A stretch of DNA of 34,829 bases from SG8-38 sp041576815 (GTDB taxonomy: Bacteria; Myxococcota_A; Polyangia; Polyangiales; Houyiibacteriaceae): the NCBI GenBank assembly GCA_041576815.1, contig JBFGKE010000040.1, positions 1-34,829 of the forward strand. Reading direction: 5' to 3'. Each line of letters starts with the position of its first letter. Position 1 is the stretch's first letter. The notes beneath the pieces are model-generated. The model ran no database searches. It was not told the DNA's origin and saw nothing but the letters and a program-made list of their open reading frames with translations. Both the position numbers and the translations under genes were made by a program. Positions 10,050 to 17,614 of this stretch are shown in pieces.

Positions 10050-11021
10050 CTACTGCACTTCGATGGCGCAGCAGCCGGTCAGACAAAACGTCGAGGGCGG
10101 ACACGGCTCGTCGCCGGGAAGACCGCATTCCTGCTTACCGACTGGACAGCGCCCGCTGCCGCCGGTGCCTCCCATGCCACCCGTGCCGCCGCTTCCGCCG
10201 CTGCCACCCGTTCCGGGGAAGCAGTCCGCGGGAATGGTCGGCTTGCCGAGGCAGATCTCGCAGCGCTCGCAGGTGTTCAAACAGCTCGCCGCCGGCGTGC
10301 AGGCTTTGCAGTGAGTCGGATCGGTGACGGTGTCGAACGTACAGCCCTCTTCAGAGCCGATGTAGACATAGCCGTCTCCGCCGCTCGGGCCCTGCCCCTC
10401 GAGCTCGGGGAAGGTGCAACAGCCGAAGCAGTCACATCCGTTGGGTGTGAGCGGCGTGCAAACGTCCTCGCAAAGCTCGGACTGCGTCGGGAGCGGGCAG
10501 TCCCGTCCTCCGACCTTGCTCTCGTCGTAGAGGCACTGCGCCTTCGGCTCCAGCGGATCGCAGCTTCGGCTCCAGTGGCAGTCGTCGTTGCCCGCGCCGT
10601 TTCCGAAATCGAAGTAGCAGTCGGCCTTGCACTGCTCGCCGGTTTCTCCCCCGACCCCGGAGAGAAGCTCCTCGCCTTCGTAGTTGTCACAGGGTCCGAG
10701 GCACTCGGGATCGTCGTTGTCGACCAGACCGTCGCCGTCATTGTCCGAGCAGTCTCCGCAGGCCGTGATCCGTCCCTGACAGGAAATGAAGAAGCACTGG
10801 GTCGTGCCGCCGTCGGGCGTCGGGATCGTCACGCCGCCGTCTTCCACGGGGCACACGTCCTCGCAGGGAGGCATCGCACCGTCGACGAAGATCATGCCGC
10901 CATCGCTGGGCACGCCGCCCGTGCCCCCCCGGTCGTCACCCGGCGAGCTCGCGCTGCAGCCCACGATCCCAGCGAGGGCTAGAAGTGTTAATGAGAATAC
11001 AAAAGTCCGTTGTAACTGCAT
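10050..11021 (-). CDS. Cys-rich secreted lipoprotein with Gly-rich linker
   Basis: A 323-residue exported protein of unknown function. The N-terminus has a basic start, a hydrophobic core and a lipobox ending GIVGC, so it is predicted to be lipid-anchored. The mature part begins with a Ser/Gly/Asp-rich spacer and is unusually rich in cysteine, often in pairs or CxxC spacing, suggesting many disulfides. A short acidic segment (DNDGDGLVDNDDPEC) resembles calcium-binding thrombospondin type 3 or EF-like repeats. Near the C-terminus lies a 21-residue Gly/Ser/Thr run, followed by another Cys-rich end. Such proteins are common in myxobacterial genomes. No Shine-Dalgarno is placed correctly for the ATG; a leaderless start is considered separately. 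It converges with the flavin oxidoreductase, 4 bp apart. Confidence 0.75.
   Translation of the reverse strand: MQLQRTFVFSLTLLALAGIVGCSASSPGDDRGGTGGVPSDGGMIFVDGAMPPCEDVCPVEDGGVTIPTPDGGTTQCFFISCQGRITACGDCSDNDGDGLVDNDDPECLGPCDNYEGEELLSGVGGETGEQCKADCYFDFGNGAGNDDCHWSRSCDPLEPKAQCLYDESKVGGRDCPLPTQSELCEDVCTPLTPNGCDCFGCCTFPELEGQGPSGGDGYVYIGSEEGCTFDTVTDPTHCKACTPAASCLNTCERCEICLGKPTIPADCFPGTGGSGGSGGTGGMGGTGGSGRCPVGKQECGLPGDEPCPPSTFCLTGCCAIEVQ
10152..10214 (-). repeat. low-complexity GGT/GGC-rich tract (Gly-Ser-Thr linker)
   Basis: A 63-base in-frame run encodes 21 residues that are almost all Gly with interspersed Ser, Thr and one Met in a loose GGTGGS pattern. It forms a flexible linker in the lipoprotein and is the kind of tract that can change length by slippage. 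Confidence 0.7.
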
Positions 11022-11027
11022 TTTGAT

Positions 11028-11057
11028 ATGATAGACGATTCTTTCCCTCCTGCCCAA
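11028..11057 (-). promoter_or_regulatory. possible sigma70-type promoter giving a leaderless mRNA
   Basis: Read on the minus strand, a TTGGGC box (11052-11057) lies 18 bp from a TATCAT box (11028-11033). The -10 box ends 6 bases before the A of the lipoprotein ATG at 11021, so transcription would start at or next to the start codon. An AGGAGG lies upstream, too far from the ATG to serve it. The -35 match is only partial, so confidence is low. Confidence 0.35.
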
Positions 11058-11145
11058 ATGGGTCACACGGTCGACGGGATTCCAAGGGATTTGGAGGCGA
11101 TCGATGCATTGCTGTGATAAGCCCGGCTCCCAGGAGGTAGTGAAC

Positions 11146-11415
11146 ATGAGAGCCATCATCCTCGCCGTATTTCTGGCCGGCGCCTTCGCGGCTGGCCTCG
11201 TCGTCACCCAAATCGACGCCGTGTCGGCCGATCAACACGACGTACCGAACAAGAGCCAGTGGCAGTATCAGTGCTTCGAAGCGGAGGGCGTTGCTCAGGT
11301 GACCGAGCTTTCCAACAAGATGGGGCAGGACGGCTGGGAGATGGTGGCGTCGGCCGGCAAGAAGAGCGCCACGATCTGGTGCTTCAAGCGGCCGCTTTGG
11401 AAGCGCGCCAAGTAG
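11146..11415 (+). CDS. small secreted DUF4177-like protein
   Basis: An 89-residue protein with an N-terminal hydrophobic signal or anchor (MRAIILAVFLAGAFAAGL) and a compact C-terminal domain. The pattern WQYQCFEA, then ELSNKMGQDGWEMVA and a final CFKRP, resembles the DUF4177 fold, a small beta-alpha-beta domain of unknown role; that match is from memory. Two cysteines (in QCF and WCF) could form a disulfide after export. The ATG at 11146 follows a perfect AGGAGG, so the 14 upstream in-frame residues were dropped. The photolyase gene begins 4 bp after its stop, so the two may be cotranscribed. Confidence 0.72.
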   Translation: MRAIILAVFLAGAFAAGLVVTQIDAVSADQHDVPNKSQWQYQCFEAEGVAQVTELSNKMGQDGWEMVASAGKKSATIWCFKRPLWKRAK

Positions 11416-11419
11416 CTGC

Positions 11420-12904
11420 GTGAATCCGGTTCCCGACATCCGGATACGCGCGCTCAACGACCTTCCCGAAGGAGACGGGCAATACGTGCTCCATTGGATG
11501 GTCGGATTTCGGCGGCCGCGCTGGAACTTCGCGCTTCAGCACGCCGCTGCACGCGCGGAGGCGCTCGGCAAGCCGCTCGTCATCCTCGAGGCACTGCGCA
11601 CGGGCTATCGGTGGGCAAGCGACCGGCTTCATCGGTTCATCCTCGACGGGATGCGCGCACACCGCGCGCACTTCGCCGACAAGAACGTCGTGTACGTCCC
11701 GTACGTCGAACCGGCGGAGGGCGAGGGTCGGGGACTGCTCGCCGCGCTCGCGGGAGACGCATGCCTGGTCGTGAGCGACGACTACCCCTCGTTCTTCATT
11801 CCAACCATGCAGGAGGCCGCCGCATCGAAGATCGAGGCGCGGCTCGAGGTCGTCGACAGCAACGGCCTGCTGCCGATCCGCGCCACGGAAAAAGTCTTTG
11901 CCCGTGCGTTTGATTTTCGCCGCTTCCTTCAAAAGACGCTCCCCGACCATCTCGGCGAGCTGCCTGCGGAGGATCCGCTCGCAGAGCTTTCCCCGCCGCC
12001 CAAGTCGTTCGCGCGCGATCTCGAAGCGCGTTGTGTGAAGAAGTGGCCCACGGCCACCGAGGCTGCGCTCGCCGGCGACACCCTCGCCTCGCTCCCGATC
12101 GACCACGACGTCCCGCCGGTCGACTTCGAAGGTGGATTCGCCGCGGGGGAGCAACGGATGTTCGACTTCCTCGACGGGGCGTTCGACCGCTATGCCGAGG
12201 ACCGAAATCATCCGGACGAGGGCGCCGCGAGCGGCCTTTCGCCCTGGCTGCACTTCGGTCACGTCTCGACGCACCAGATCTTTCACGAGATCGCACAAAA
12301 CGAGGGTTGGTCGCCCGACCGTCTCGCCGAGAAGGTCAACGGCGCACGCGAAGGCTGGTGGGGGATGAGCCAGAACGCCGAATCGTTTCTCGACGAGCTG
12401 GTGACCTGGCGCGAGGTCGGCTTCAACATGAGCGCGCACGAACCGGGCTACGACCAATACGAGTCGCTCCCCGGCTGGGCGCGCGAATCGCTGGAGGCCC
12501 ACGAGGCCGACCCACGCGAGCACCTGTATACAATCGACCAGCTTGCCGCCGCCGAAACGCACGATGCCGTTTGGAACGCTGCCCAAACCGAGCTCACCAC
12601 GACCGGACGGCTTCAAAACTACCTCCGGATGCTGTGGGGCAAGCGCATCCTCGAGTGGACGCCCACCGCGCGCGAGGCGCTTGCCGCCATGGTCGAGCTC
12701 AACAACAAATACGCCGTCGACGGCCGTGACCCCAACAGCTACTCGGGGATCTTCTGGGTGCTCGGCCGGTACGACAGAGCCTGGGGTCCGGAGCGCCCCA
12801 TCTTCGGCAAGATCCGCTACATGAGCTCCGCAAACACGCTCCGAAAGCTCCGCATGAGCGAGTATATGTCTCGCTTTGGCGCTCAAGCTGAGCTATTTGA
12901 CTGA
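11420..12904 (+). CDS. phr: class II deoxyribodipyrimidine photolyase
   Basis: A 494-residue flavoprotein that would repair UV-induced cyclobutane pyrimidine dimers using FAD and light. The N-terminal domain starts in the class II manner (RALNDLPEGDGQYVLHWM, then RRPRWNFALQHA). The C-terminal FAD and DNA-binding half has the class II hallmarks LSPWLHFGHVS, the ELVTWREVGFNM block, LQNYLRMLWGKRILEW, the NNKYAVDGRDPNSYSG region and WVLGRYDRAWG. Length is normal for the class. The only start that keeps the whole N-terminus is a GTG at 11420 without a clear ribosome site, 4 bp after the preceding stop, so translation may be coupled. Class II enzymes are patchily distributed in bacteria, including myxobacteria. 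Confidence 0.93.
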   Translation: MNPVPDIRIRALNDLPEGDGQYVLHWMVGFRRPRWNFALQHAAARAEALGKPLVILEALRTGYRWASDRLHRFILDGMRAHRAHFADKNVVYVPYVEPAEGEGRGLLAALAGDACLVVSDDYPSFFIPTMQEAAASKIEARLEVVDSNGLLPIRATEKVFARAFDFRRFLQKTLPDHLGELPAEDPLAELSPPPKSFARDLEARCVKKWPTATEAALAGDTLASLPIDHDVPPVDFEGGFAAGEQRMFDFLDGAFDRYAEDRNHPDEGAASGLSPWLHFGHVSTHQIFHEIAQNEGWSPDRLAEKVNGAREGWWGMSQNAESFLDELVTWREVGFNMSAHEPGYDQYESLPGWARESLEAHEADPREHLYTIDQLAAAETHDAVWNAAQTELTTTGRLQNYLRMLWGKRILEWTPTAREALAAMVELNNKYAVDGRDPNSYSGIFWVLGRYDRAWGPERPIFGKIRYMSSANTLRKLRMSEYMSRFGAQAELFD

Positions 12905-12928
12905 CGTCGAAGCAGCTGCCGGCAAGCC

Positions 12929-13783
12929 ATGTCTCTTTTCGATGATCCACAGGTGAGGCGGAACGTCGACCGCCTCCCGATCGCCTTCGACGATTACGGC
13001 TTCGATCGCTTCGGCCTTTCGAAGAAGGCGCTCGTGCGCGCGTATTCGCCGATGGCATACATGTATCGGCACTACCTCAAAGTGACGGCGTTCGGGCTCG
13101 AGAACGTGCCGGCCGAGGGGCGCGGCCTGATCATCGCCAACCACTCCGGCGGCATCGGTGCCGACGCGGCCATGATTCTCACCTCGCTGATCCTCAACGA
13201 CGAAGCCCCGCGGCTCGGCCAGGGCATGGCGGAGTATTTCTTGACCCGCTCGCCTTTTGCACGCCCCGCGCTTCGAAAGGTCGGGCATTTGACCGGGCTT
13301 CCAGAGCACGGCGAGCAGCTCCTCTACGACGAGCGATTGGTGTTGGTGTTCCCCGAAGGCGCGCGCGGCGCCGGCAAGCTCTACAGAGATCGCTACAAGC
13401 TCGTTCGATTCGGGACGGGCTTCATGCGGCTCGCCCTGAAGACCCAAACGCCGATCATTCCTTGCGCCTTCATCGGCGGCGAAGAGGCGTTCCCGCAGCT
13501 CTTCCACATCAAGTGGCTCGCCAAGCTCGTCAACGGTCCGTTCGTCCCAGTCGCACCGCAGCTCGTGCTTTTTCCGCTTCCGGTGGCCTGCCAGGTCTAC
13601 TACGGCACGCCCATGGAATTCGAAGGTGACGGCTCGGAGCCCGATCACGTGATCGAGCGGCACATCGAAGACGTTCGCCATGCCATGGAGCGGCTGATCA
13701 GCCATGGGCTCGATGCCCGGCCGCAGGCGTTCATGTTCGACCGCATGCCGCCACCTGATTCACCAAGCGAGCAGCGGCCATGA
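12929..13783 (+). CDS. 1-acylglycerol-phosphate-type acyltransferase (PlsC-like)
   Basis: A 284-residue membrane-associated acyltransferase of the PlsC/LPLAT superfamily. The catalytic His-Asp motif reads NHSGGIGAD (71-79), with His and Asp seven residues apart rather than the five of classic HxxxxD; this longer spacing is typical of the NHSGG sub-family. The phosphate-binding motif is FPEGARG (141-147), followed by FGTGFMRLAL and TPIIPCAFIGGEE. The acyl acceptor (lysophospholipid, glycerol phosphate or other lipid) is not known. The gene overlaps the epimerase-like gene by 4 bases (ATGA), so the two are translationally coupled and probably work on a common lipid or glycan path. Confidence 0.87.
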   Translation: MSLFDDPQVRRNVDRLPIAFDDYGFDRFGLSKKALVRAYSPMAYMYRHYLKVTAFGLENVPAEGRGLIIANHSGGIGADAAMILTSLILNDEAPRLGQGMAEYFLTRSPFARPALRKVGHLTGLPEHGEQLLYDERLVLVFPEGARGAGKLYRDRYKLVRFGTGFMRLALKTQTPIIPCAFIGGEEAFPQLFHIKWLAKLVNGPFVPVAPQLVLFPLPVACQVYYGTPMEFEGDGSEPDHVIERHIEDVRHAMERLISHGLDARPQAFMFDRMPPPDSPSEQRP

Positions 13784-14691
13784 AGATCTTGATTACGGGC
13801 ATCAGCGGAACGCTCGCGCGCGGCGTCGCCTACAGGCTCGTTCGGCGCGGCCACGAGGTCATCGGGATCGACCGTCGCCCCTGGCCCGACGTGCCCGAGG
13901 GCGTCGAGATGCACCAGGCCGACATTCGAAAGCGTCCGGCCGAGGACGTCTTCCGAATCTCGCAACCCGATGCCCTAATCCACATGGCCACGGTGACCCA
14001 CTTCACCACCAGCACCGAAGAGCGCTACCGCATCAACCTCGGGGGCACGCGAAAGCTTTTCGAGTACTGCCACGAGTACGGTGTGAAGCAGGCGGTATTC
14101 GTCGGCCGTCACACCATCTACGGCGCCACGCCCGACTCGCCGCTCTACCACACCGAGGACGAGCCTCCGCTCGCTGGTGCCGCGTTCAAGGAGCTCGCTG
14201 ATCTCGTCGCCGCCGACCTCTATGCCGGAAGCGCGCTTTGGCGATGGCCGGAGCTCAATACCGCGGTGCTTCGGCTCTGCTACTTCCTCGGACCGAGCAG
14301 GGGAGGCACGCTTGCGAGCTTCCTTTCCAAGCAGCGCGTGCCTCTGGTGCTCGGCTTCGATCCTCTGTTTCAGCTCATGCACGAGTGGGATGCCGAGGAA
14401 GCGATCACGCTGGCCGTCGAAAAGAATCTCCGCGGCGTGTTCAACGTCGCCGGGCCACCCCCCGTGCCATTGTCGACCGTGTGCGAGGCTACGGGCAAGC
14501 GCGCCGTCCCGATCCCGGAGCCGCTCTACCAAAGCGTCCTCGGGCGATTCGGGTTCCCGTATCTGCCGCCGGATGCGATTGCGCACGTGAAGTACCCCAT
14601 CGTCATCGACAACCGCGCATTCGTCGAGGGCACGGGCTTCGAGCCACGGTACACCGCCAAGCAAACCATGGAGGGCTTCCGGTGGAACTAG
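13780..14691 (+). CDS. NAD-dependent epimerase/dehydratase-like extended SDR
   Basis: A 303-residue extended SDR protein. The N-terminal Rossmann motif GISGTLA (GxxGxxA; residues 7-13) and the acidic GIDRRP strand end predict NAD binding. HMATVTHFTTS and VGRHTIYGATPDSP match the family's core strands. The catalytic YxxxK is not evident: the aligned lysine is Lys137 in LAGAAFKELAD, and the position of the tyrosine is Gly133. Enzymatic redox activity is therefore uncertain; related atypical SDRs can bind NAD for other ends. It overlaps the acyltransferase by 4 bases and the next membrane-protein gene by 10 bases. Confidence 0.82.
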   Translation: MKILITGISGTLARGVAYRLVRRGHEVIGIDRRPWPDVPEGVEMHQADIRKRPAEDVFRISQPDALIHMATVTHFTTSTEERYRINLGGTRKLFEYCHEYGVKQAVFVGRHTIYGATPDSPLYHTEDEPPLAGAAFKELADLVAADLYAGSALWRWPELNTAVLRLCYFLGPSRGGTLASFLSKQRVPLVLGFDPLFQLMHEWDAEEAITLAVEKNLRGVFNVAGPPPVPLSTVCEATGKRAVPIPEPLYQSVLGRFGFPYLPPDAIAHVKYPIVIDNRAFVEGTGFEPRYTAKQTMEGFRWN

Positions 14692-15590
14692 GCGACCCCC
14701 CGCCCGATCGACGCGAGCGCGAACCGGTGCCGGCACCTGCGCCGCCAAAACCGGTGTTCGACATCCATCGCGACAACATCACGCTCACCGGGCTTCTCGC
14801 ACACGCGTCCGAGGCGTGGTCGCGAGATCTCGCATCCTGGGTCTTGGCGATGATCCTCTACTTGATAGGCATGGGCGTCGTCGTCGGCGCGCAGATCGCC
14901 TGGGGCCTCGTGAGTGGGTTCCAAGAGCTGAGCGGCGACGGCAGCCCGGCAATGGCCGCCCTCGACACGGTGATGGACGTGTTCTTCCAGCTTCTTCAAA
15001 CGGTCGTCTCGGGCGTCTTCACCCTCGGCTTCGTCGCGATGGCCGTCCGGGCATTGAACGGCAAAAAGGCGAACATCGGTGCGCTCTTCAGCCAGCTTTC
15101 CAAAGTCTGGAAGATCGTGGTCCAGTCGATCGTGGTCGTCCTCGGCATCGCGCTGATCATCCTGCCGATCGTCGTCATCATCATCCTGATGTTCGTCGGG
15201 CCCGTGACCCTCGACACGCCAATGAGCGAGATCACGGACAAGGCGGGGCGGCCGTTCGCAATCGCCGGCCTCGTCTTCTTGCCGATCTACGTCTACATCC
15301 TGCTCGGCATCCTGTTCGCGCAGTCCGAGCTGGCCTTCAACGACGACTCCGGGCCGATCAGCGCCATAGTGTATTCGTGGCGGATCGCGCGCGGCCGACG
15401 CCTCCGCATCTTCAGCGTGGGGATGGTGGCGGCGCTCATCATGTTGGGCTCGGCGATGCTGTGCGGGATCGGTCTGCTTTTTGGGCTGCCCTTTGCCACG
15501 CTTCTCTTCGTGGCACTCTACCTCGCCCTTCGAAACGGCGCGGACGTCCCGCACGCCGTCACCGAGTCGACCCTCGGCCGCGATTATTGA
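14682..15590 (+). CDS. polytopic inner-membrane protein of unknown function
   Basis: A 302-residue protein with a short Pro/Arg-rich cytoplasmic N-terminus and about six hydrophobic helices: near residues 50-75, 90-115, 145-175, 190-215 and two after 240. The helices are rich in Ile, Val, Leu and Gly, and the loops carry positive charges (VRALNGKKAN, SWRIARGRRLR). This layout recalls glycerophosphodiesterase-type membrane domains, but I do not claim that. The start is GTG at 14682, preceded by GGAGG and overlapping the epimerase gene by 10 bases; a longer frame reading further upstream lies over the epimerase gene and is rejected. The overlapping trio suggests a membrane or lipid process. Confidence 0.75.
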   Translation: MELGDPPPDRREREPVPAPAPPKPVFDIHRDNITLTGLLAHASEAWSRDLASWVLAMILYLIGMGVVVGAQIAWGLVSGFQELSGDGSPAMAALDTVMDVFFQLLQTVVSGVFTLGFVAMAVRALNGKKANIGALFSQLSKVWKIVVQSIVVVLGIALIILPIVVIIILMFVGPVTLDTPMSEITDKAGRPFAIAGLVFLPIYVYILLGILFAQSELAFNDDSGPISAIVYSWRIARGRRLRIFSVGMVAALIMLGSAMLCGIGLLFGLPFATLLFVALYLALRNGADVPHAVTESTLGRDY

Positions 15591-15688
15591 AAGCCGTGCC
15601 CCGGCTGGCACGCGCTTTGCTGAAACCAAGGCAGAGGTTGCAATCGGGTGTGCCAATGTGCGCCCGCAGCTTGGAAAGGGTGACAAAA

Positions 15689-17398
15689 ATGTCTCGGATT
15701 CGTTTCGCCTCGACGTCTGGTGCCGGCCTTCTTCTCTGGGTCGCCCTCTTGTTCTCGCCCGAGCCCGCCCGCGCCTGCGGCGGGCTTTTCTGCTCCGCCG
15801 CGGCGCCGGTCAATCAGGCCGCCGAGCGGATCATCTTCTCGAAGAACGCCGATGGGACGGTGACCGCCGTCGTGCAAATTCAATACGAAGGTCCGTCGGA
15901 GGAGTTTGCCTGGGTGCTGCCGGTGCCCGGGATTCCGGACGTCCTGGTCTCGTCGGACCTCGCCTTCACCCGGCTTCAGCTCGCGAGCAACCCGCAGTAC
16001 ACGCTGTCGACGGTAGTCGAAGGCGAATGTGGCGGGCGCGAAAACAACGCAGCGTTCGGCTCCGGCGGCGCGGGCGGCGCGTTTGGGGGCGGCGGCCAAG
16101 GCGGCAGCGGTCCCGACTCGGGCGTCGTGGTGCTCGCCGAGGGCAACGTCGGCCCATACGACTTCGTCGTCGTGCAGCCCGACGGCTCGTTTGAAAACGT
16201 CGGCGACGTGATGGTCGAGTGGCTCATCAACGAAGGCTACGACGTCGTGCCGCCCGGAGGAGACCCGGACGACATCTCGGCGCTGCTCGGCACGTATCTC
16301 GACGGCGGCATGAACCTGATCGCGTTCCGCCTCACCAAAGGCAACGACGAGGGCACGATCCGGCCGATTCGCATCACCTACGAGTCGGAGCAACCGATGA
16401 TTCCGATCCGGCCCACGGCGGTGGCGGCCAACGACGACATGGGCGTGATGGTGTGGGTCCTCGGCGAGCACCGCGCGGTGCCGGTGAACTACCGATCCCT
16501 CGAGCTCAACGAGGCGCTGATCGACTGGCTGACGGCCGGCAGCAACTACAACCAGGTCGTGATCGCCGCAGCGAACGAAGCGGGGGGCCAGGGCTTCGTG
16601 ACCGAGCGCGCCGGTTCCGAAGCCGACTACGAGAACGTCGTCGTGCTGGAGGTCGAGCGCCAGGCCTGGGCCGCCCTTCAGACCAACGCGCCCGGAATTT
16701 CCTCGGAAGAGCTCTTGCGGCAAAGCGTCATCTTCTCCGGCTGGGATGGGTATCGAGACGTGCTCGAGGACTTCCTACCGGCCGACGAAGTGGATGCGTT
16801 TCTCCAGTGCCCGCAGTGCACGCAGTCCTTCGTGCCGTTCGACAAGACGAGCTTCTTGAACGCGATCGACGCGGAGGTGATCGCCCCGATGCTCGACACC
16901 GAGGCTTTGGTGCAGTCGAGACCGTACATCACACGCCTCTACACGACGCTCTCGGCGCCGGAGATGGACGTCGACCCGCTCTTCGATTTCAACCCGGATC
17001 TCGACGCGGTGTCGAACCAGCACTTTGCAACGCGGGTCATCGAGTGCAGCCCCGACGTGTCGTTCAACGAAGCGTATTCGCGGGTCGAGCTCGAGGACGG
17101 ACGCGTGGTCCGTCTGCCGCCTGGAGGGGTCTGGCCGTTCTCGCCGCAAAGCGAAGGCGCGCCGCCTGCCAATGCCATCGTGGCGCAGCTCACCACCAGT
17201 GGACCGGGGACGGTGGTGACGGACAACGGGGCCGCGATCGACGCCGCCCTCGACGCGCACAACGCCCGGATTCCGGCCCCTCCGCCCTACTCCTTCGGCG
17301 GCGGAGGCTGCGCGGCCTCGGCGGGTGGAATCGAGCTCGCCGGCTGGATGGGCCTGGCTCTCGGGCTGCTGATTTGGCGGCGCCGGCGGACCGGCTGA
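15689..17398 (+). CDS. DUF2330 surface protein with MYXO-CTERM-like tail
   Basis: A 569-residue exported protein. A signal peptide (core GAGLLLWVALLFSP) ends near PARACGGLFC. The start of the mature part has the pattern I associate with DUF2330: CGGLFC, PVNQAAERIIF, VQIQYEGPSEEFAWVLPVPG. A Gly-rich loop lies near residue 130. The C-terminus (about residues 540-569) has a Gly-rich stretch with a single Cys (GGGGCAAS), a hydrophobic helix and a closing RRRR block, matching the MYXO-CTERM surface-sorting signal in outline. The protein is probably displayed on the cell surface. The role of DUF2330 is unknown. The ATG at 15689 follows GGGTG; a longer upstream frame is a shadow over the membrane protein gene. 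Confidence 0.85.
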   Translation: MSRIRFASTSGAGLLLWVALLFSPEPARACGGLFCSAAAPVNQAAERIIFSKNADGTVTAVVQIQYEGPSEEFAWVLPVPGIPDVLVSSDLAFTRLQLASNPQYTLSTVVEGECGGRENNAAFGSGGAGGAFGGGGQGGSGPDSGVVVLAEGNVGPYDFVVVQPDGSFENVGDVMVEWLINEGYDVVPPGGDPDDISALLGTYLDGGMNLIAFRLTKGNDEGTIRPIRITYESEQPMIPIRPTAVAANDDMGVMVWVLGEHRAVPVNYRSLELNEALIDWLTAGSNYNQVVIAAANEAGGQGFVTERAGSEADYENVVVLEVERQAWAALQTNAPGISSEELLRQSVIFSGWDGYRDVLEDFLPADEVDAFLQCPQCTQSFVPFDKTSFLNAIDAEVIAPMLDTEALVQSRPYITRLYTTLSAPEMDVDPLFDFNPDLDAVSNQHFATRVIECSPDVSFNEAYSRVELEDGRVVRLPPGGVWPFSPQSEGAPPANAIVAQLTTSGPGTVVTDNGAAIDAALDAHNARIPAPPPYSFGGGGCAASAGGIELAGWMGLALGLLIWRRRRTG

Positions 17399-17417
17399 GC
17401 CCCTCCCGACCCTGCGG

Positions 17418-17490
17418 TGCCCAGACCTGGAATCGAACCAGGGACACGAGGATTTTCAGTCCACTGCTCTACCAACTGAGCTATCTGGGC
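17418..17490 (-). tRNA. tRNA-Phe (GAA)
   Basis: On the minus strand a full 73-base cloverleaf is readable: acceptor GCCCAGA/TCTGGGC, D arm GCTC/GAGC with loop AGTTGGTA, anticodon loop CTGAAAA with anticodon GAA, variable GTGTC, T arm CCTGG/CCAGG with loop TTCGATT, discriminator A. The next bases read CCG, so CCA is not fully encoded. In the anticodon stem (GTGGA/TCCTC) positions 28 and 42 are both U. Confidence 0.95.
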
Positions 17491-17507
17491 CCGGAAAACA
17501 GGCGCGG

Positions 17508-17535
17508 AGCCTAGCGGCGGAAAGGGGGCTGTCAA
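17508..17535 (-). promoter_or_regulatory. promoter of tRNA-Phe
   Basis: A perfect TTGACA (17530-17535, read on minus) lies 16 bp from a weak TAGGCT -10 box (17508-17513). The next bases are GC-rich, a discriminator typical of stable-RNA promoters. Transcription would start about 10 bases before the tRNA. Confidence 0.5.
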
Positions 17536-17549
17536 GCATCAGAGAAAAC

Positions 17550-17580
17550 TTGCGATCCGGTAGGCCTTCAGGATTACAAT
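17550..17580 (+). promoter_or_regulatory. probable promoter of the SseB-like gene
   Basis: TTGCGA (17550-17555) and TACAAT (17575-17580) are 19 bp apart. The -10 box overlaps the first in-frame ATG at 17579, so a transcript from here would start after that ATG, favouring the GTG at 17615. It lies back to back with the tRNA promoter. Confidence 0.4.
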
Positions 17581-17614
17581 GGTAGGTGGATGTCTTTACG
17601 GGAGGGCAAGCCGA

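Noticed and set aside
14238..14681. Upstream extension of the membrane-protein frame
   Set aside because: It overlaps the epimerase-like gene in another frame; the GTG at 14682 with GGAGG is the supported start.
14816..15688. Upstream extension of the DUF2330 frame
   Set aside because: It runs over the membrane-protein gene in another frame; the signal peptide begins at 15689.
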